In this document: positions 1-9,300 of the stretch, one piece after another
Position numbering within the stretch: the first letter of the stretch is position 1
Layout: every line of letters starts with the position of its first letter
Assembly: GCA_964020085.1 (NCBI GenBank)
Contig: OZ026596.1
Span: forward strand, 45,467,811-45,531,810
Source of the DNA: Micromussa lordhowensis
Taxonomy: Eukaryota; Cnidaria; Anthozoa; Scleractinia; Lobophylliidae
Direction of reading: 5' to 3'
Length of the DNA stretch: 64,000 nt
The notes under the pieces: generated by a model
Database searches by the model: none
What the model saw: the letters and a program-made list of their open reading frames with translations, nothing else
What the model was told of the DNA's origin: nothing
Made by a program: the position numbers and the translations under genes

Positions 1-75
1 TTTAACAGTTGGGTGCCAGCTGGAGATTTAGAAAAAATTATTTAAAAAAATTAGATATCATAAATAATTATATAG

Positions 76-256
76 ATGGAAAAAACAGAAGAGCAATTGA
101 AACGAGAAAAGAGAAACAAATATATCAATGAAAAACTCAAAAGTTATGAATGGTATTGTGATATCTGCGGAAATGGAAAAAATTACACTTATAGAGGAAA
201 ATATATGCATCTAAAGACAAAGAAACATAATAGAAACTTACACAATAATGTAGTTA

Positions 257-294
<38 letters not shown>

Positions 295-318
295 TTTAAA
301 AAAAAATTAGTTACATAA
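76..318 (+). CDS. Small C2H2-type zinc-finger protein (80 aa)
   Basis: This short basic protein has one zinc-finger-like motif: WYCDICGN near residue 27, then GKYMHLKTKKH, giving Cys-x2-Cys followed by two histidines. The N-terminus is a charged helix-like stretch. The C-terminus is a poly-asparagine run encoded by a TAA/AAT microsatellite. The next frame (331-702) carries a second copy of the same finger (WYCEICEKKY...KYQHLKTDTHK), so the two look like duplicates. The ATG at 76 is the first in frame and the stop is 12 bases before the next ORF. The role is unknown; DNA or RNA binding in the virus-like element is an inference from the finger only. Confidence 0.55.
261..294 (+). repeat. (TAA)n microsatellite inside the small zinc-finger ORF
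   Basis: About eleven uninterrupted TAA units are read as poly-asparagine in the frame of the upstream ORF. Length changes of whole units would keep the frame. Confidence 0.9.
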
Positions 319-330
319 TATATATTATAG

Positions 331-702
331 ATGATTAATAAAATTAAAATAAAACCCAAGCCCCACCTACCTGCCAAACCATTGCCAAAACCATCTTATT
401 GGTATTGTGAAATATGTGAGAAAAAGTATGCAAAAAAGGGAAAATATCAGCATTTAAAGACAGATACTCATAAGCGCAATGAAGGAAAAATAGGACCTGC
501 CGTACAAAGAATAACTAAGAAATCAGAAGATTATGTTGAAAATAGACTAAAAAAATTAATTAAACAAAAAATACTAAATGAATCATTTGTTGGAGGTACC
601 TTATTGGATGATCCGATAATTGAGAATTTAGCAGAACCTCCACTACAAGCCCCAGCCAACCCATCCACATCTTCCGAACCACCCGTGCCGAAAAAAAAAT
701 AA
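331..702 (+). CDS. Zinc-finger ORF, probably the broken-off N-terminus of the polymerase frame (123 aa)
   Basis: The protein starts with a proline/lysine-rich stretch. A zinc-finger motif (WYCEICEKKY, then QHLKTDTHK) follows around residues 26-48, then a charged region and a Pro/Ser-rich tail. It ends at a TAA directly after a run of nine A residues (691-699). In the neighbouring frame the sequence stays open across this run and continues with the same proline-rich style towards 1370. The likely reading is therefore that this is the N-terminal part of the polymerase polypeptide, cut off by a length change in the A-run. Alternatively it is a genuine separate small protein duplicated from the ORF at 76. 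Confidence 0.5.
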   Translation: MINKIKIKPKPHLPAKPLPKPSYWYCEICEKKYAKKGKYQHLKTDTHKRNEGKIGPAVQRITKKSEDYVENRLKKLIKQKILNESFVGGTLLDDPIIENLAEPPLQAPANPSTSSEPPVPKKK

Positions 703-1370
703 GGAGGATAAAAGCATTACCTAGGAGGCAAACACCTGCCGAACAAGCCCCAGCCACACCTGCCAAACCAGCTACCGAACCGGCTTCATTACCTAAAAGA
801 CTCCAAGAAAAAGTTAAAAATTTATTTAATGAAATAATTCCATATTATATACCTGAACCAATTAAACGATTGAAATTTATCCCTGAAGCAATTAGTAATT
901 TTACTAGGAAAATTATCCCTGAAGCAATTAGTAATTTTTTTTTCCCTGAAGCTAAAACTAAACCTGAAGCGATTAGTATTCCTGAACGTAGTAAAGCATT
1001 AAGAGGTAATGTCCAATCTTATGATGTGCCTATTGTTAATAGTTATGACCCATCAATACAGTTAAGTAGTACTAAACGAGCAATATTTGATCTCCTAATG
1101 GGTAAATTAAAAGATAAAAGGGGTTTCAAATACAATACTACACTAAGGGTACGATTATCAAAGCTTACTGAGAATGAGCCGATTTACCGAGAACCTTATT
1201 TTAACGCTGGCCCTTTTACGGTGACCAATAGAGTAGATATAGAAGAGTCTATCGATAATGGTATTGAAAGAATTTTAGAGTTAATAGCTGTTTGGCTCTC
1301 TGAAGGTTCTGGTTGGGTATTTGAATCGGTACTTTTACATATCATTAATATTGTCTCTTACTTCCATTAA
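702..1370 (+). pseudogene. Displaced N-terminal segment of the viral-type DNA polymerase frame
   Basis: An open stretch in frame with 870-1370 begins at the A-run near 700 and ends at a TAA at 1368-1370. It contains repeats of an IPEAIS-like motif (about 885-990), a Pro/Ala-rich linker, and then a region ending in GSGWVFESV. In this polymerase family a GSGW-like segment lies a short way upstream of the exonuclease domain. The downstream polymerase frame is open from about 1361, so a single-base length change around 1350-1370 separates the two. No ATG is needed if the segment is part of a longer protein. I describe the break only; whether it is a mutation or an assembly error cannot be decided here. 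Confidence 0.5.
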
Positions 1371-1711
1371 GAGGAACATCATATATTGAACTACCCGAGG
1401 AACTGCGTCACCCTAAGAAAACATTAGTCAATCCCAAAAATAAAGATAATCGATGTTTCCTATGGTGTCATATAAGACATCTAAATCCTCAGAAAAAAGA
1501 CCCACAGAGAATTAAAATTTCTGATAGAGAATATGTCAAACGGCTAGATTACACTGGTGTCACTTTTCCTGTCACTCTTTCTGATATTAAGAGGATTGAA
1601 AAGCAAAACGAGATTAATGTTAGTGTATTTGGTTATAAATCTCTAGATAGCAAGGGTGGGGGTGGCTTAACTTATCCTATCAGATTATCAGAAGCTAATT
1701 TTACAGACCAT

Positions 1712-4510
1712 ATGGAATTACTATGGATTGATGATCAGAATGGAAACAGCCACTATGTGCTTATTAAGAATTTCGATCAATTTATGAGTTCATTCACTAA
1801 ACATCATGGTAGGAAATATTTTTGTTTGCGTTGTCTCCATTGTTGCTCTTCTGAGAGAACATACAAAATTCATAGAGAGGATTGCCTGCTCCTTAACGGA
1901 GCCCAACCGATCAGGATGCCTGGAGAGGGATCAAAAATTTATTTTAAAAATCACAAGAAAATGTTACCTGCGCCTTTTGTCATTTACGCTGATTTTGAAG
2001 CTATCACAGAAAAGATAGACAGTTGTGTACCACCTGATGGTAAATCTTACACGAGTACTTATCAGAGTCACAAGGCTTGCGGTTACGGATATAAATTAGT
2101 CTGCAGGTATGATAATAAATATTCAAAACCAGTAGAAATTTACCGTGGAGGTGACGCTATAGACAAATTTATTGTACAGATGATGAATGAAGTAAAAGAT
2201 TGTAAGAGAATAGTGCGAGAACATTTTCAGAAACCATTAGTTATGACATTCGGAAATTTAAGAGATTTCCAAAATGCTACTAAATGTCATATTTGTGAGA
2301 AAATTTTTAAACCTGAAGATGATGATAAGGTAAGTGATCATTGCCATATAACAGGCAAATATCGTGGAGCTGCACACAGAGATTGCAATCTAGAATGGGC
2401 TATCAGTGCAGAAAATTTAAAAATTCCTGTTGTCTTTCACAATCTTAAAGGCTATGACTGTCATTTTATCATGCAAAAATTAGGAAAACTGATAAATGAA
2501 GATGTAGTCTATGATATTGTTAAATTTAAAGATGAAAATGGTAATATTCAAGAATCAAAAAGAAGTTTAAATATTAGTGTTATAGCAAGTACTTTTGAGA
2601 AATATATGGGTTTTAGACTAGGTAAACATTTGACTTTCATTGACAGTTTTTCATTTATGAGTCAGAGTTTAGCCCGATTAAGCAGTAATTTAAGTAATTT
2701 ATTTTATACACGGGAGGCTTTTCCAAATGATGAACAATTCAGATTAATCAAGCGAAAAGGTGTTTACCCTTATGATTACATGGACTCGTTCCAGCGATTC
2801 AGTGAGAAGTCTTTACCAAGGAGAGAAGATTTTTATAGCATTTTAAATGACTCAGGTATTTCAGAGAGTGACCACTCACACGCAAAGGAGGTCTGGAGTA
2901 CTTTCCAAATCAGAGACATGGGAGAGTATCATGATTTATATTTGCGGACAGATGTTCTACTCTTAGCGGATGTATTTGAAAGTTTTAGAAGCACTTGTCT
3001 GGAGTATTATAGGTTGGATCCTTGTCATTATTACTCTGCACCTGGGTTATCATGGGATGCATTACTCCAAATGACAAAAATAAATCTAGACTTAATCGCA
3101 GACCTAGATCAACAACTATTCATTGAAAAAGGTATGAGAGGTGGGATTAGTACCATTACACATAGACATGCTGTTGCAAACAACAAGTATATGAAGGATT
3201 ACAATCCGGATGAGGCGAGTACCTATTTAATGTATTTGGATGCAAATAACCTTTATGGATGGGCTATGTCACAGTCACTTCCAACTGGAGATTTCAAATG
3301 GATTCCCTCTGAAGATTTTGAGGATCCTGAAGATTTCATCTTAGAAAATTACACAAATGATACTAGAAAAGGTGTCGTTTTAGAGGTAGATTTAGAATAT
3401 CCGGAAGAGCTACACGATTTGCATAATGATTATCCATTAGCACCAGAAAAGATTTTAATCACTGATGATATGTTGTCAAAGTATTGCAAAGATTTAAAAG
3501 AGTCAGAAAATATTAGCAGTGGTAGAGTTCACAAGTTGGTTCCTAATCTAAGGAATAAAGAAAAATATGTATTACATTACAGAAATTTGCAGCTTTATTT
3601 ATCTCTTGGTATGAAGTTAAAGAAGATTCATAGAGTATTGGAATTTACTCAGCGACCTTGGATGAAACGATACATTGATTTTAACACTGAAAAGAGAACA
3701 ATGGCTAAGAATAGTTTTGAAAAGGACTTCTTTAAGCTGATGAATAACTCTGTGTTTGGTAAAACTATGGAAAACCTGAGAAAAAGATCTAATATTAAAT
3801 TAGAAACGGATCCGGAACATTTTTTGAAATTGACTAGACAACCAACTTACGTTTCTAGTAAAATATTTGATGAAAATTTAGTAGGAGTACAAATGAAAAA
3901 GACCTGTTTATTCTTAGATAAACCATCTTATGTTGGTTTCTCTATTTTGGACATGAGTAAAACATTAATGTATGAGTTCCATTACAACTATATCAGAAAA
4001 AAATACCCTGGGAGTAAGTTACTTTTTACTGATACTGACTCTTTATTTTACCATATAAAAGCAGAAGACATATATAGTGACTTCTATAAGGACAAGGACC
4101 TATTTGACAATAGTGATTATCCCAAATCGTCTAAGTTCCATTTTGCAGAAAATAAAAAAGTAATTGGTAAATTCAAAGATGAAACAGCTGGTGATACTAT
4201 TACAGAATTTGTTGGTCTAAAAAGTAAAATGTATTCATACAAGACAGAAAACAAGGAAAACAAGACTGCTAAGGGTGTCAAGAAGAATGTCATTAAGAGT
4301 GAATTATCTCTCTCTGATTATCTCAATACCTTACAAAAATGTAATACTATGAGGCATAAGATGCGAACTATCCGGTCAGAGCATCATCAGATATCTAGTT
4401 ACCAAATTAATAAAGTATCATTATCACCTTTTGATGATAAAAGATATATTTTAGATGATGGTATCAGTAGTTATGCATATGGGAATCATAAAATAAATAA
4501 TAATTTATAG
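1712..4510 (+). CDS. Family-B DNA polymerase, protein-primed type, with an inserted endonuclease-VII-like motif
   Basis: This is the replicative polymerase of the virus-like element. Counting from the ATG at 1712 (932 aa), it has a Cys/His cluster at C38, C41, H54, C58. Exonuclease motif I is YADFEA (D94, E96), motif II is FHNLKGYD (N244, D249) and motif III is YLRTD (D414). Polymerase motif A is DANNLYG (D510), motif B is KLMNNSVFGK (675-684) and motif C is FTDTDS (D774, D776). Between Exo I and Exo II lies C192-x2-C195, then SDHCHITGKYRGAAHRDCN (208-226), matching the zinc/HNH pattern of recombination endonuclease VII. All catalytic acids are present. The frame is open upstream to about 1361, so the ATG at 1712 is probably internal and the true N-terminus lies in the displaced frames upstream. 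The domain order fits Polinton/adintovirus and linear-plasmid polymerases. Confidence 0.9.
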   Translation: MELLWIDDQNGNSHYVLIKNFDQFMSSFTKHHGRKYFCLRCLHCCSSERTYKIHREDCLLLNGAQPIRMPGEGSKIYFKNHKKMLPAPFVIYADFEAITEKIDSCVPPDGKSYTSTYQSHKACGYGYKLVCRYDNKYSKPVEIYRGGDAIDKFIVQMMNEVKDCKRIVREHFQKPLVMTFGNLRDFQNATKCHICEKIFKPEDDDKVSDHCHITGKYRGAAHRDCNLEWAISAENLKIPVVFHNLKGYDCHFIMQKLGKLINEDVVYDIVKFKDENGNIQESKRSLNISVIASTFEKYMGFRLGKHLTFIDSFSFMSQSLARLSSNLSNLFYTREAFPNDEQFRLIKRKGVYPYDYMDSFQRFSEKSLPRREDFYSILNDSGISESDHSHAKEVWSTFQIRDMGEYHDLYLRTDVLLLADVFESFRSTCLEYYRLDPCHYYSAPGLSWDALLQMTKINLDLIADLDQQLFIEKGMRGGISTITHRHAVANNKYMKDYNPDEASTYLMYLDANNLYGWAMSQSLPTGDFKWIPSEDFEDPEDFILENYTNDTRKGVVLEVDLEYPEELHDLHNDYPLAPEKILITDDMLSKYCKDLKESENISSGRVHKLVPNLRNKEKYVLHYRNLQLYLSLGMKLKKIHRVLEFTQRPWMKRYIDFNTEKRTMAKNSFEKDFFKLMNNSVFGKTMENLRKRSNIKLETDPEHFLKLTRQPTYVSSKIFDENLVGVQMKKTCLFLDKPSYVGFSILDMSKTLMYEFHYNYIRKKYPGSKLLFTDTDSLFYHIKAEDIYSDFYKDKDLFDNSDYPKSSKFHFAENKKVIGKFKDETAGDTITEFVGLKSKMYSYKTENKENKTAKGVKKNVIKSELSLSDYLNTLQKCNTMRHKMRTIRSEHHQISSYQINKVSLSPFDDKRYILDDGISSYAYGNHKINNNL

Positions 4511-4515
4511 TATAT

Positions 4516-4656
4516 ATGCCAATTCCGAATTTTAAAAAATTCTTGTCTGAAGACCCACTCCATGATACTGATAGTAGCGATAGTGATTATGATACTAATT
4601 CAGATGAGGAATCGACGAGCAGTGATGAAGAAATAGATCTCTCTACTGTACTTTAA
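4516..4656 (+). CDS. Small acidic ORF (46 aa)
   Basis: ATG at 4516 lies 6 bases after the polymerase stop, and the stop is 22 bases before the next gene. The predicted peptide begins MPIPNFKKFL and then is dominated by Asp, Ser and Glu, giving a strongly acidic tail. I do not recognise it. Tight packing between two real genes and strong compositional bias support expression; the small size argues for caution. An acidic transcription-related or DNA-mimic peptide would be pure speculation. Confidence 0.4.
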   Translation: MPIPNFKKFLSEDPLHDTDSSDSDYDTNSDEESTSSDEEIDLSTVL

Positions 4657-4678
4657 AGAATAAAGTACATTAATTATT

Positions 4679-5680
4679 ATGATGAATAAAGAAACTATTG
4701 GCAATCTACATCGTAAAAAACTTTCAGAAATTGTTCGGAAAGAAAAAAAAATACCAGATTTAAAAAAAAAAATTGTAAATTTATCCATCAAAAAAGATTA
4801 TTCTAGAATTGATCAAATTGAACAAATAAGGTTAGAAAATGAAATAAATGATATCAAAAATCTTCGTACTAGTTATTTATTAAAGAATGCTATTTTACTT
4901 TTTTTACATACAGAAAATAGAGCAAAAAATATAAACAAAAATTTTGTTTATGGTTTTGATAATTCTTATTATAAAAGGTATAAATATAATATCTTTCCTG
5001 AAGAACTCCCTTACAGTGAAAATAATATAAATGAAGATAACTATTGTTATACATGTGAAAAATTTCGAGTATTTAACATCGATGAAGCAATAAGTACTTG
5101 TCTAAGTTGCGGAATAAGTGTCTCAATAAATCCAGAAAAACCATCTATAAAACCTGCAGAAAATGATTACAAAAGATATACTCATTTTTGTGATTGTTTA
5201 GCCAATATCCAAGGCAAAGAAAGTGTTAAAGTGCCAGAAGAGGTTATTAATACTATTATCAGAGAAATCGTTCATGAAAGGATGGAAAATTCTTTGGAAA
5301 AGTTAAAAGAAGCAGATATTAAAAGATATCTTAAAAAACATCGTAAATTACGTTATTATAATCATGCCACACAAATTTTGTATCGAATAACAAAAATACC
5401 TCCATTACAAATGACTCCTATAATGGAAGAAAAAATGAAAATGAGGTTTTTACAAATTCAAGAGCCATTTGAAATTTTTAAAGGTAAAAATAGAAGCAAT
5501 TTCTTTTCCTATTCATATATCATCTATAAATTTTGCCAAATACTCGGATATAATGAATTTTTACCAAAGCTAAAATTGTATAAAGATCGTTTAAAACTCT
5601 ATGAACATGATAAAATTTGGAATAAAATCTGTGAACATCTAGGTGGTGAGAGAGCTGGTTGGAAATTTATCAAGTCTTAA
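4679..5680 (+). CDS. VLTF3-like late transcription factor (333 aa)
   Basis: The N-terminal third (1-80) is Lys/Glu-rich and probably coiled-coil. A zinc ribbon follows: C123-x2-C126 ... C141-x2-C144. The C-terminal half matches the poxvirus late transcription factor VLTF3-like family: YKRYTHFCDCLANIQGKES (164-182), then KIPPLQMTP (239-247), QEPFEIF (261-267), FSYSYIIYKFCQILG (276-290) and DKIWNKICEHLG (311-322). In nucleocytoplasmic large DNA viruses this family directs late-gene transcription, so here it may switch on structural genes of the element (inference). The gene is intact, intronless and co-directional with the polymerase. Assignment is by recognition of motif order, not by a search. 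Two ATGs (4679, 4682) start it. Confidence 0.8.
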   Translation: MMNKETIGNLHRKKLSEIVRKEKKIPDLKKKIVNLSIKKDYSRIDQIEQIRLENEINDIKNLRTSYLLKNAILLFLHTENRAKNINKNFVYGFDNSYYKRYKYNIFPEELPYSENNINEDNYCYTCEKFRVFNIDEAISTCLSCGISVSINPEKPSIKPAENDYKRYTHFCDCLANIQGKESVKVPEEVINTIIREIVHERMENSLEKLKEADIKRYLKKHRKLRYYNHATQILYRITKIPPLQMTPIMEEKMKMRFLQIQEPFEIFKGKNRSNFFSYSYIIYKFCQILGYNEFLPKLKLYKDRLKLYEHDKIWNKICEHLGGERAGWKFIKS

Positions 5681-5682
5681 AA

Positions 5683-5862
5683 ATTACGCATCGTGAGAAC
5701 AATCTAAATTTTACTATATCCTACACTATCCTACGCATTTTAGGCATTTTTACGATATCTACGCTACTTACGCTACCTACGCATAACTACGCTGTTTTAG
5801 TGTATTTTATATCATATATTTTAGACTCAGATTTTTACGCATCTTAGTGTGGTTATGCGTAG
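5683..5862. repeat. Cluster of TACGC-type motifs at the right edge of the virus-like element
   Basis: At least eight copies of (C/T)TACGC or CTACGCA occur in about 175 bases: 5685, 5732, 5760, 5768, 5775, 5788 and 5837 areas. One inverted GCGTA lies at about 5856, followed by GGCGCGCC. The density drops to background afterwards. The position just beyond the last gene suggests a terminal or subterminal repeat of the element, but the left end is outside the window, so an inverted partner cannot be tested. Confidence 0.5.
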
Positions 5863-6239
5863 GCGCGCCGATGATCTCGATTACTACACTACTTCGTCCT
5901 CCTATCTTCGTCGTTTCCATTTCTTTTTTCTTTCGAAATAAGACTGCTACTGACGGGGCGAAAGTAGTTTTCGTCTCTAGCCGCTTCGAAAACCCCCTCT
6001 CGAGGACAGCGTAATTCTCGACGGTATTCAACTCAAAACACAAAATATGCCGTTGAAATCTTTCATAGATGACTAAACAGTCCTCCAATAGCGGTATTAC
6101 TATTTTCACATGCCTCGCAAGGTCGATAGAGAAGGATTTTTCTCACAAATATCAACTTTGAAAAGTGTTCCGTCGGATAAGAAATCAAACTGCCGCACTT
6201 GCGCAGAAGGGTGTTAAATGCCCTTTAATTTTGTTTTGA
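5863..6239. other. No gene seen
   Basis: Unique-looking sequence follows the virus-like block. A minus-strand open stretch (5807-6109) has no recognisable motif and is probably chance. Confidence 0.5.
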
Positions 6240-8093
6240 TATATCGTAAGGGTTTCTTAACGAAGAATATCGATACCCGCGGAGGAATTGCTTTGTAGAA
6301 CTGCCAAATTATCAGAACTAAAAAAGTAAATTTTTTGTTTGTTTTTGTTTCCAAAATAAGCTAAAATTTAATTGTAAATCAGGACAAGGTCGATAATTTA
6401 ACGTAAGGCCTCCGTGCATCGGTGGTTAGAGATTCACGATTTGTACGAGTGTAAAATAAGTTTTCAGGAGAAGGTTATGACGTGGGTTTGTAATGTAAAA
6501 CTGAAACGTGTAAGGTTATTAAGCGAGGTAATAATAACATTTGCCTAACTAGATACTTGCTGAACAAAAGAGAAGAACTTTATTAATTGACGTCTTCTCC
6601 TCTTTCTCCAGGTTGGACACAAATCACTAAAATGTGCAGTTTCTTGCTCGTTGACGCGTACAGAAGTTGACTACTTACAACATCTTATTTGAGATAAGTT
6701 CCTCGATATTGCCCCTCTTCTGCCATCTTAAGTTTTACAATTCCATTCAATAACGTCTGCTTGCTCTTTAAGGAGCTACATCACGGTTTGTGCATCTTGA
6801 GAAGTTCAGCCTAAATTTTTCAAGTTCGTCGTTTGTAATTCATGTTAATCTTCTCCATCCTTGTTTCTTTATGGCTTATTACTATCTCCTTGTTTTTTTC
6901 CCTGTCTTAGTAGACTATTATTCTCAGGTAAAGGGGATTTTGTAGGTGGCCAAATATCTCCAAGTACCATGACAGAACTCCGTTAATAAACTAACAACAC
7001 ATTTCCAAGTATGAAAGCAAATTGTCAACCAGAGGGAATTCTCTTCATGTACCGGCAAACTCTGAACGCGAAGAAGTCACGTTGTGATTTTGCAGATGGC
7101 AGACCAAATCTTTGGTAAATCAGTAATGCATATATTAGGATAAGCCTCGTTTAAATGTATAATTTGTAAGCTGTTTTCTAACTTTGGTAAAATCTCTGAT
7201 TGAAAGCAAAACAACTCATTCATTGATGCTTCTTCCTCTTTTTCAGAATGAAAACAGATATCTGAGATGTATTTGAACAAAGTGCAGCCATTTGCCATTT
7301 TGGATTGCATGTACAGCTACTGGACTCTGGCGCAAGGTAACTACTGGTAACATTTTATTTCAGATATGTCCAGCATAATCGTTTCTTGCAGGGTTCGTCT
7401 GCAGTTATTTACTGTTTGGTGGTTTCAGCCTAAGAGTGAGTGATTATATAACCATTTTCACATGACGTCACGGCTGCCATATTGGTGTTCCAAAACAATC
7501 AAACGGCGGCCATGTTGGTCTACCAAATAAGTCCTTTGGGAGTTGAATTCTTTTCTTATGTACCCTTCCTTTTGTTCCAATAAATTTGCATGGCTCAGCT
7601 TGCCACGTGACTGAAAACGCTCTATATCGATGCATCGTAACGTGTCTATAGGGAGAAAATCATAACCCCGTAGAGATTTGTCTCGCTGTACTGCAAAATT
7701 ATGAGAACTAATATGTTAATTTTAATAAGAAATAAAAAATGTGTTGTCACTGACTAAAAAACTTTGTGTGGACGTTTCGGTTAAAATACTATAACCTTCT
7801 TCAGCAATAAAATGGCTTACGAATGCAAATGAGAGCTTTAAAAGAGTCGCAGAAACGTCACTTGGGATTGCCAAGGGCCTTGTAAATGTCAGGAATGTAA
7901 ATGTGTTCATTAATGGCATTAGGTTCGCGAATTGAATGCTACGCTTCTATGTTAATTTTGTTATTCTTTAATTTTGATTTGCATGCACAGTAACTTACAT
8001 TGTAAATCAGAAATAAAAGCAACAGTTAACGTAAAGTATTCATTTCTGTGTAAGTATTCTCAACGACACACATCCGTTTACAATTGAATATAT

Positions 8094-8258
8094 GAAACAC
8101 CATATATTTCAACTGCGGAGAAAGGTATGAAGACATGATTGATCATCGCAGTTGTAGGCACAGTTTAAGCAGTAGTAAAACTTCTTAAGTTCTGTATACA
8201 ACTGCGATGATCAATCATGTCTTCAAACCTTTTTATGCAGTTCAAATATATGGTGTTC
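8094..8258. repeat. Foldback element, about 62-bp imperfect arms
   Basis: The left arm, with CACCATATATTTCAACTG and GACATGATTGATCATCGC, is repeated as a reverse complement at about 8196-8258 around a 38-base loop. A further copy of the inner sequence (GCGATGATCAATCATGTC) occurs at about 8418. The size and structure fit a MITE-like foldback. Confidence 0.75.
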
Positions 8259-8319
8259 CATATATCAACTTGCATTCTTCATCATCTACGGGTATATTAC
8301 GAACTCACAACATGATCAA

Positions 8320-8448
8320 CTCCCAGATGGCTTGATATCTAATTCATGGGTTCAAATTTCAGGCCTGAGTTTTTTCCAGGCTTTAATTTCACAACTGCTT
8401 AAGTTGTGTATTTAGCTGCGATGATCAATCATGTCTTCATACATAACT
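8320..8448 (+). repeat. Remnant of a tRNA-like SINE
   Basis: The sequence has CTCCCAGATGGCTTGATA, then CATGGGTTCAAATTTC at about 8345-8360, which resembles a tRNA B-box. A short CAGGCCTGA...CCAGGCTTT hairpin and ACAACTGCTTAAGTTGTG follow. The tRNA half is internally deleted. This layout, as I recall it, is a common interspersed repeat of corals; the identification is from memory of the pattern and was not searched. Confidence 0.45.
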
Positions 8449-8814
8449 TTATTATTTGAAATGACGAAATTATCTGTATTAGTTTTAAGCGAATTAATGA
8501 AATTTTTAACGGGATATTTGCTGAACGAACGAAATGAACTTTGTGTGACTGACATTTACTCTTTGTTCTCCAGGTTGAACACAGATATCTGACATATATG
8601 CTGATAGAAAGTACGGCCATCTTAGATTGTCAAGCTCTTGAATCTGGAACAAGTTGACGACTGGCACTGAAACCTTATTACAGATAAGTTTATAATAATT
8701 TTCTTCTTTCTGCAGTCACTTACAATTTAACTGCTTCAGTCCAAGAGTGATCAAAATCTTATATCTCCTTATCAGATAGATATACTTTTTTTCAGGTTTC
8801 ATGAACATTGCAGT

Positions 8815-9300
8815 TCAATGCATTGCTTCCTATCCAATAACAGTACATTACTTGCAATAATTGCAAGCACACTTCATCGAAAGCTAGTCACAATGTAAGG
8901 GTCTAGATTTTATTATCTTTTGCAGTGGATAGATATATAAACGAAAATTTGTTGTTCCAATCTGTAAAAAACATCAGAGAATTTGTTTTTCCGGTTTTTA
9001 ATACCAGTCGGCTCGGTAATACAGTTGACATTAACAACTTTATGGTAATTTTTGCAGCGCATTTTGGTTGCATATCGGGAAGGAATCACTGAAGAAGATA
9101 TTTTAGTTGAGGGTCTCAATGGCATTAACCGTGAACCGTCAAATGGCAAAAAGAAATGAACGTCAACCGTCAAAAACGCAATATTTTTACCGTCAACTGT
9201 CAAATGAGCAAGCCAATATTAGCCGTCAAATGTCTCAGATATCCCTAATTAAGAACTAAACGATTGACTTAAGTAGTGTCAGGTTATAAAAACACGTTTA
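8815..9300. repeat. Extra segment present in only one arm of the inverted duplication
   Basis: The arms align on both sides (…TTTTTTTCAG… and CTCGGGAGCAGGCGATT) but these roughly 490 bases have no partner at about 21.73 kb. The segment contains several CCGTCAA(C/A)(C/T)GTCAAA motifs between 9130 and 9230. It is either an insertion here or a deletion in the other arm. Confidence 0.6.

Larger units (their letters stand above)
1..5860 (+). mobile_element. Virus-like (Polinton-like) integrated element, right part only
   Basis: An AT-rich, intron-free block has five or more co-oriented reading frames separated by only tens of bases, unlike the rest of the window. It carries a family-B DNA polymerase with a protein-primed-type motif set and a VLTF3-like transcription factor. 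Both are replication or expression genes of eukaryotic double-stranded DNA viruses and Polinton/PLV-type elements. No capsid, packaging ATPase, integrase or protease gene is visible here; these would have to lie left of base 1. The right boundary is estimated from the end of the coding block and a cluster of TACGC-type motifs at about 5683-5862, after which composition becomes host-like. The family (Polinton, adintovirus, polinton-like virus or other) cannot be settled from this part alone. Confidence 0.75.

Noticed and set aside
7722..7919. Minus-strand ORF and nearby GACGTTTCGG motif suggesting a retroelement end
   Set aside because: The wording (AACGTCACTTGGGATTGCC, ACTATAACCTTCTTCAG) recalls a widespread cnidarian repeat, but no diagnostic domain is present. 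It is too weak to name.
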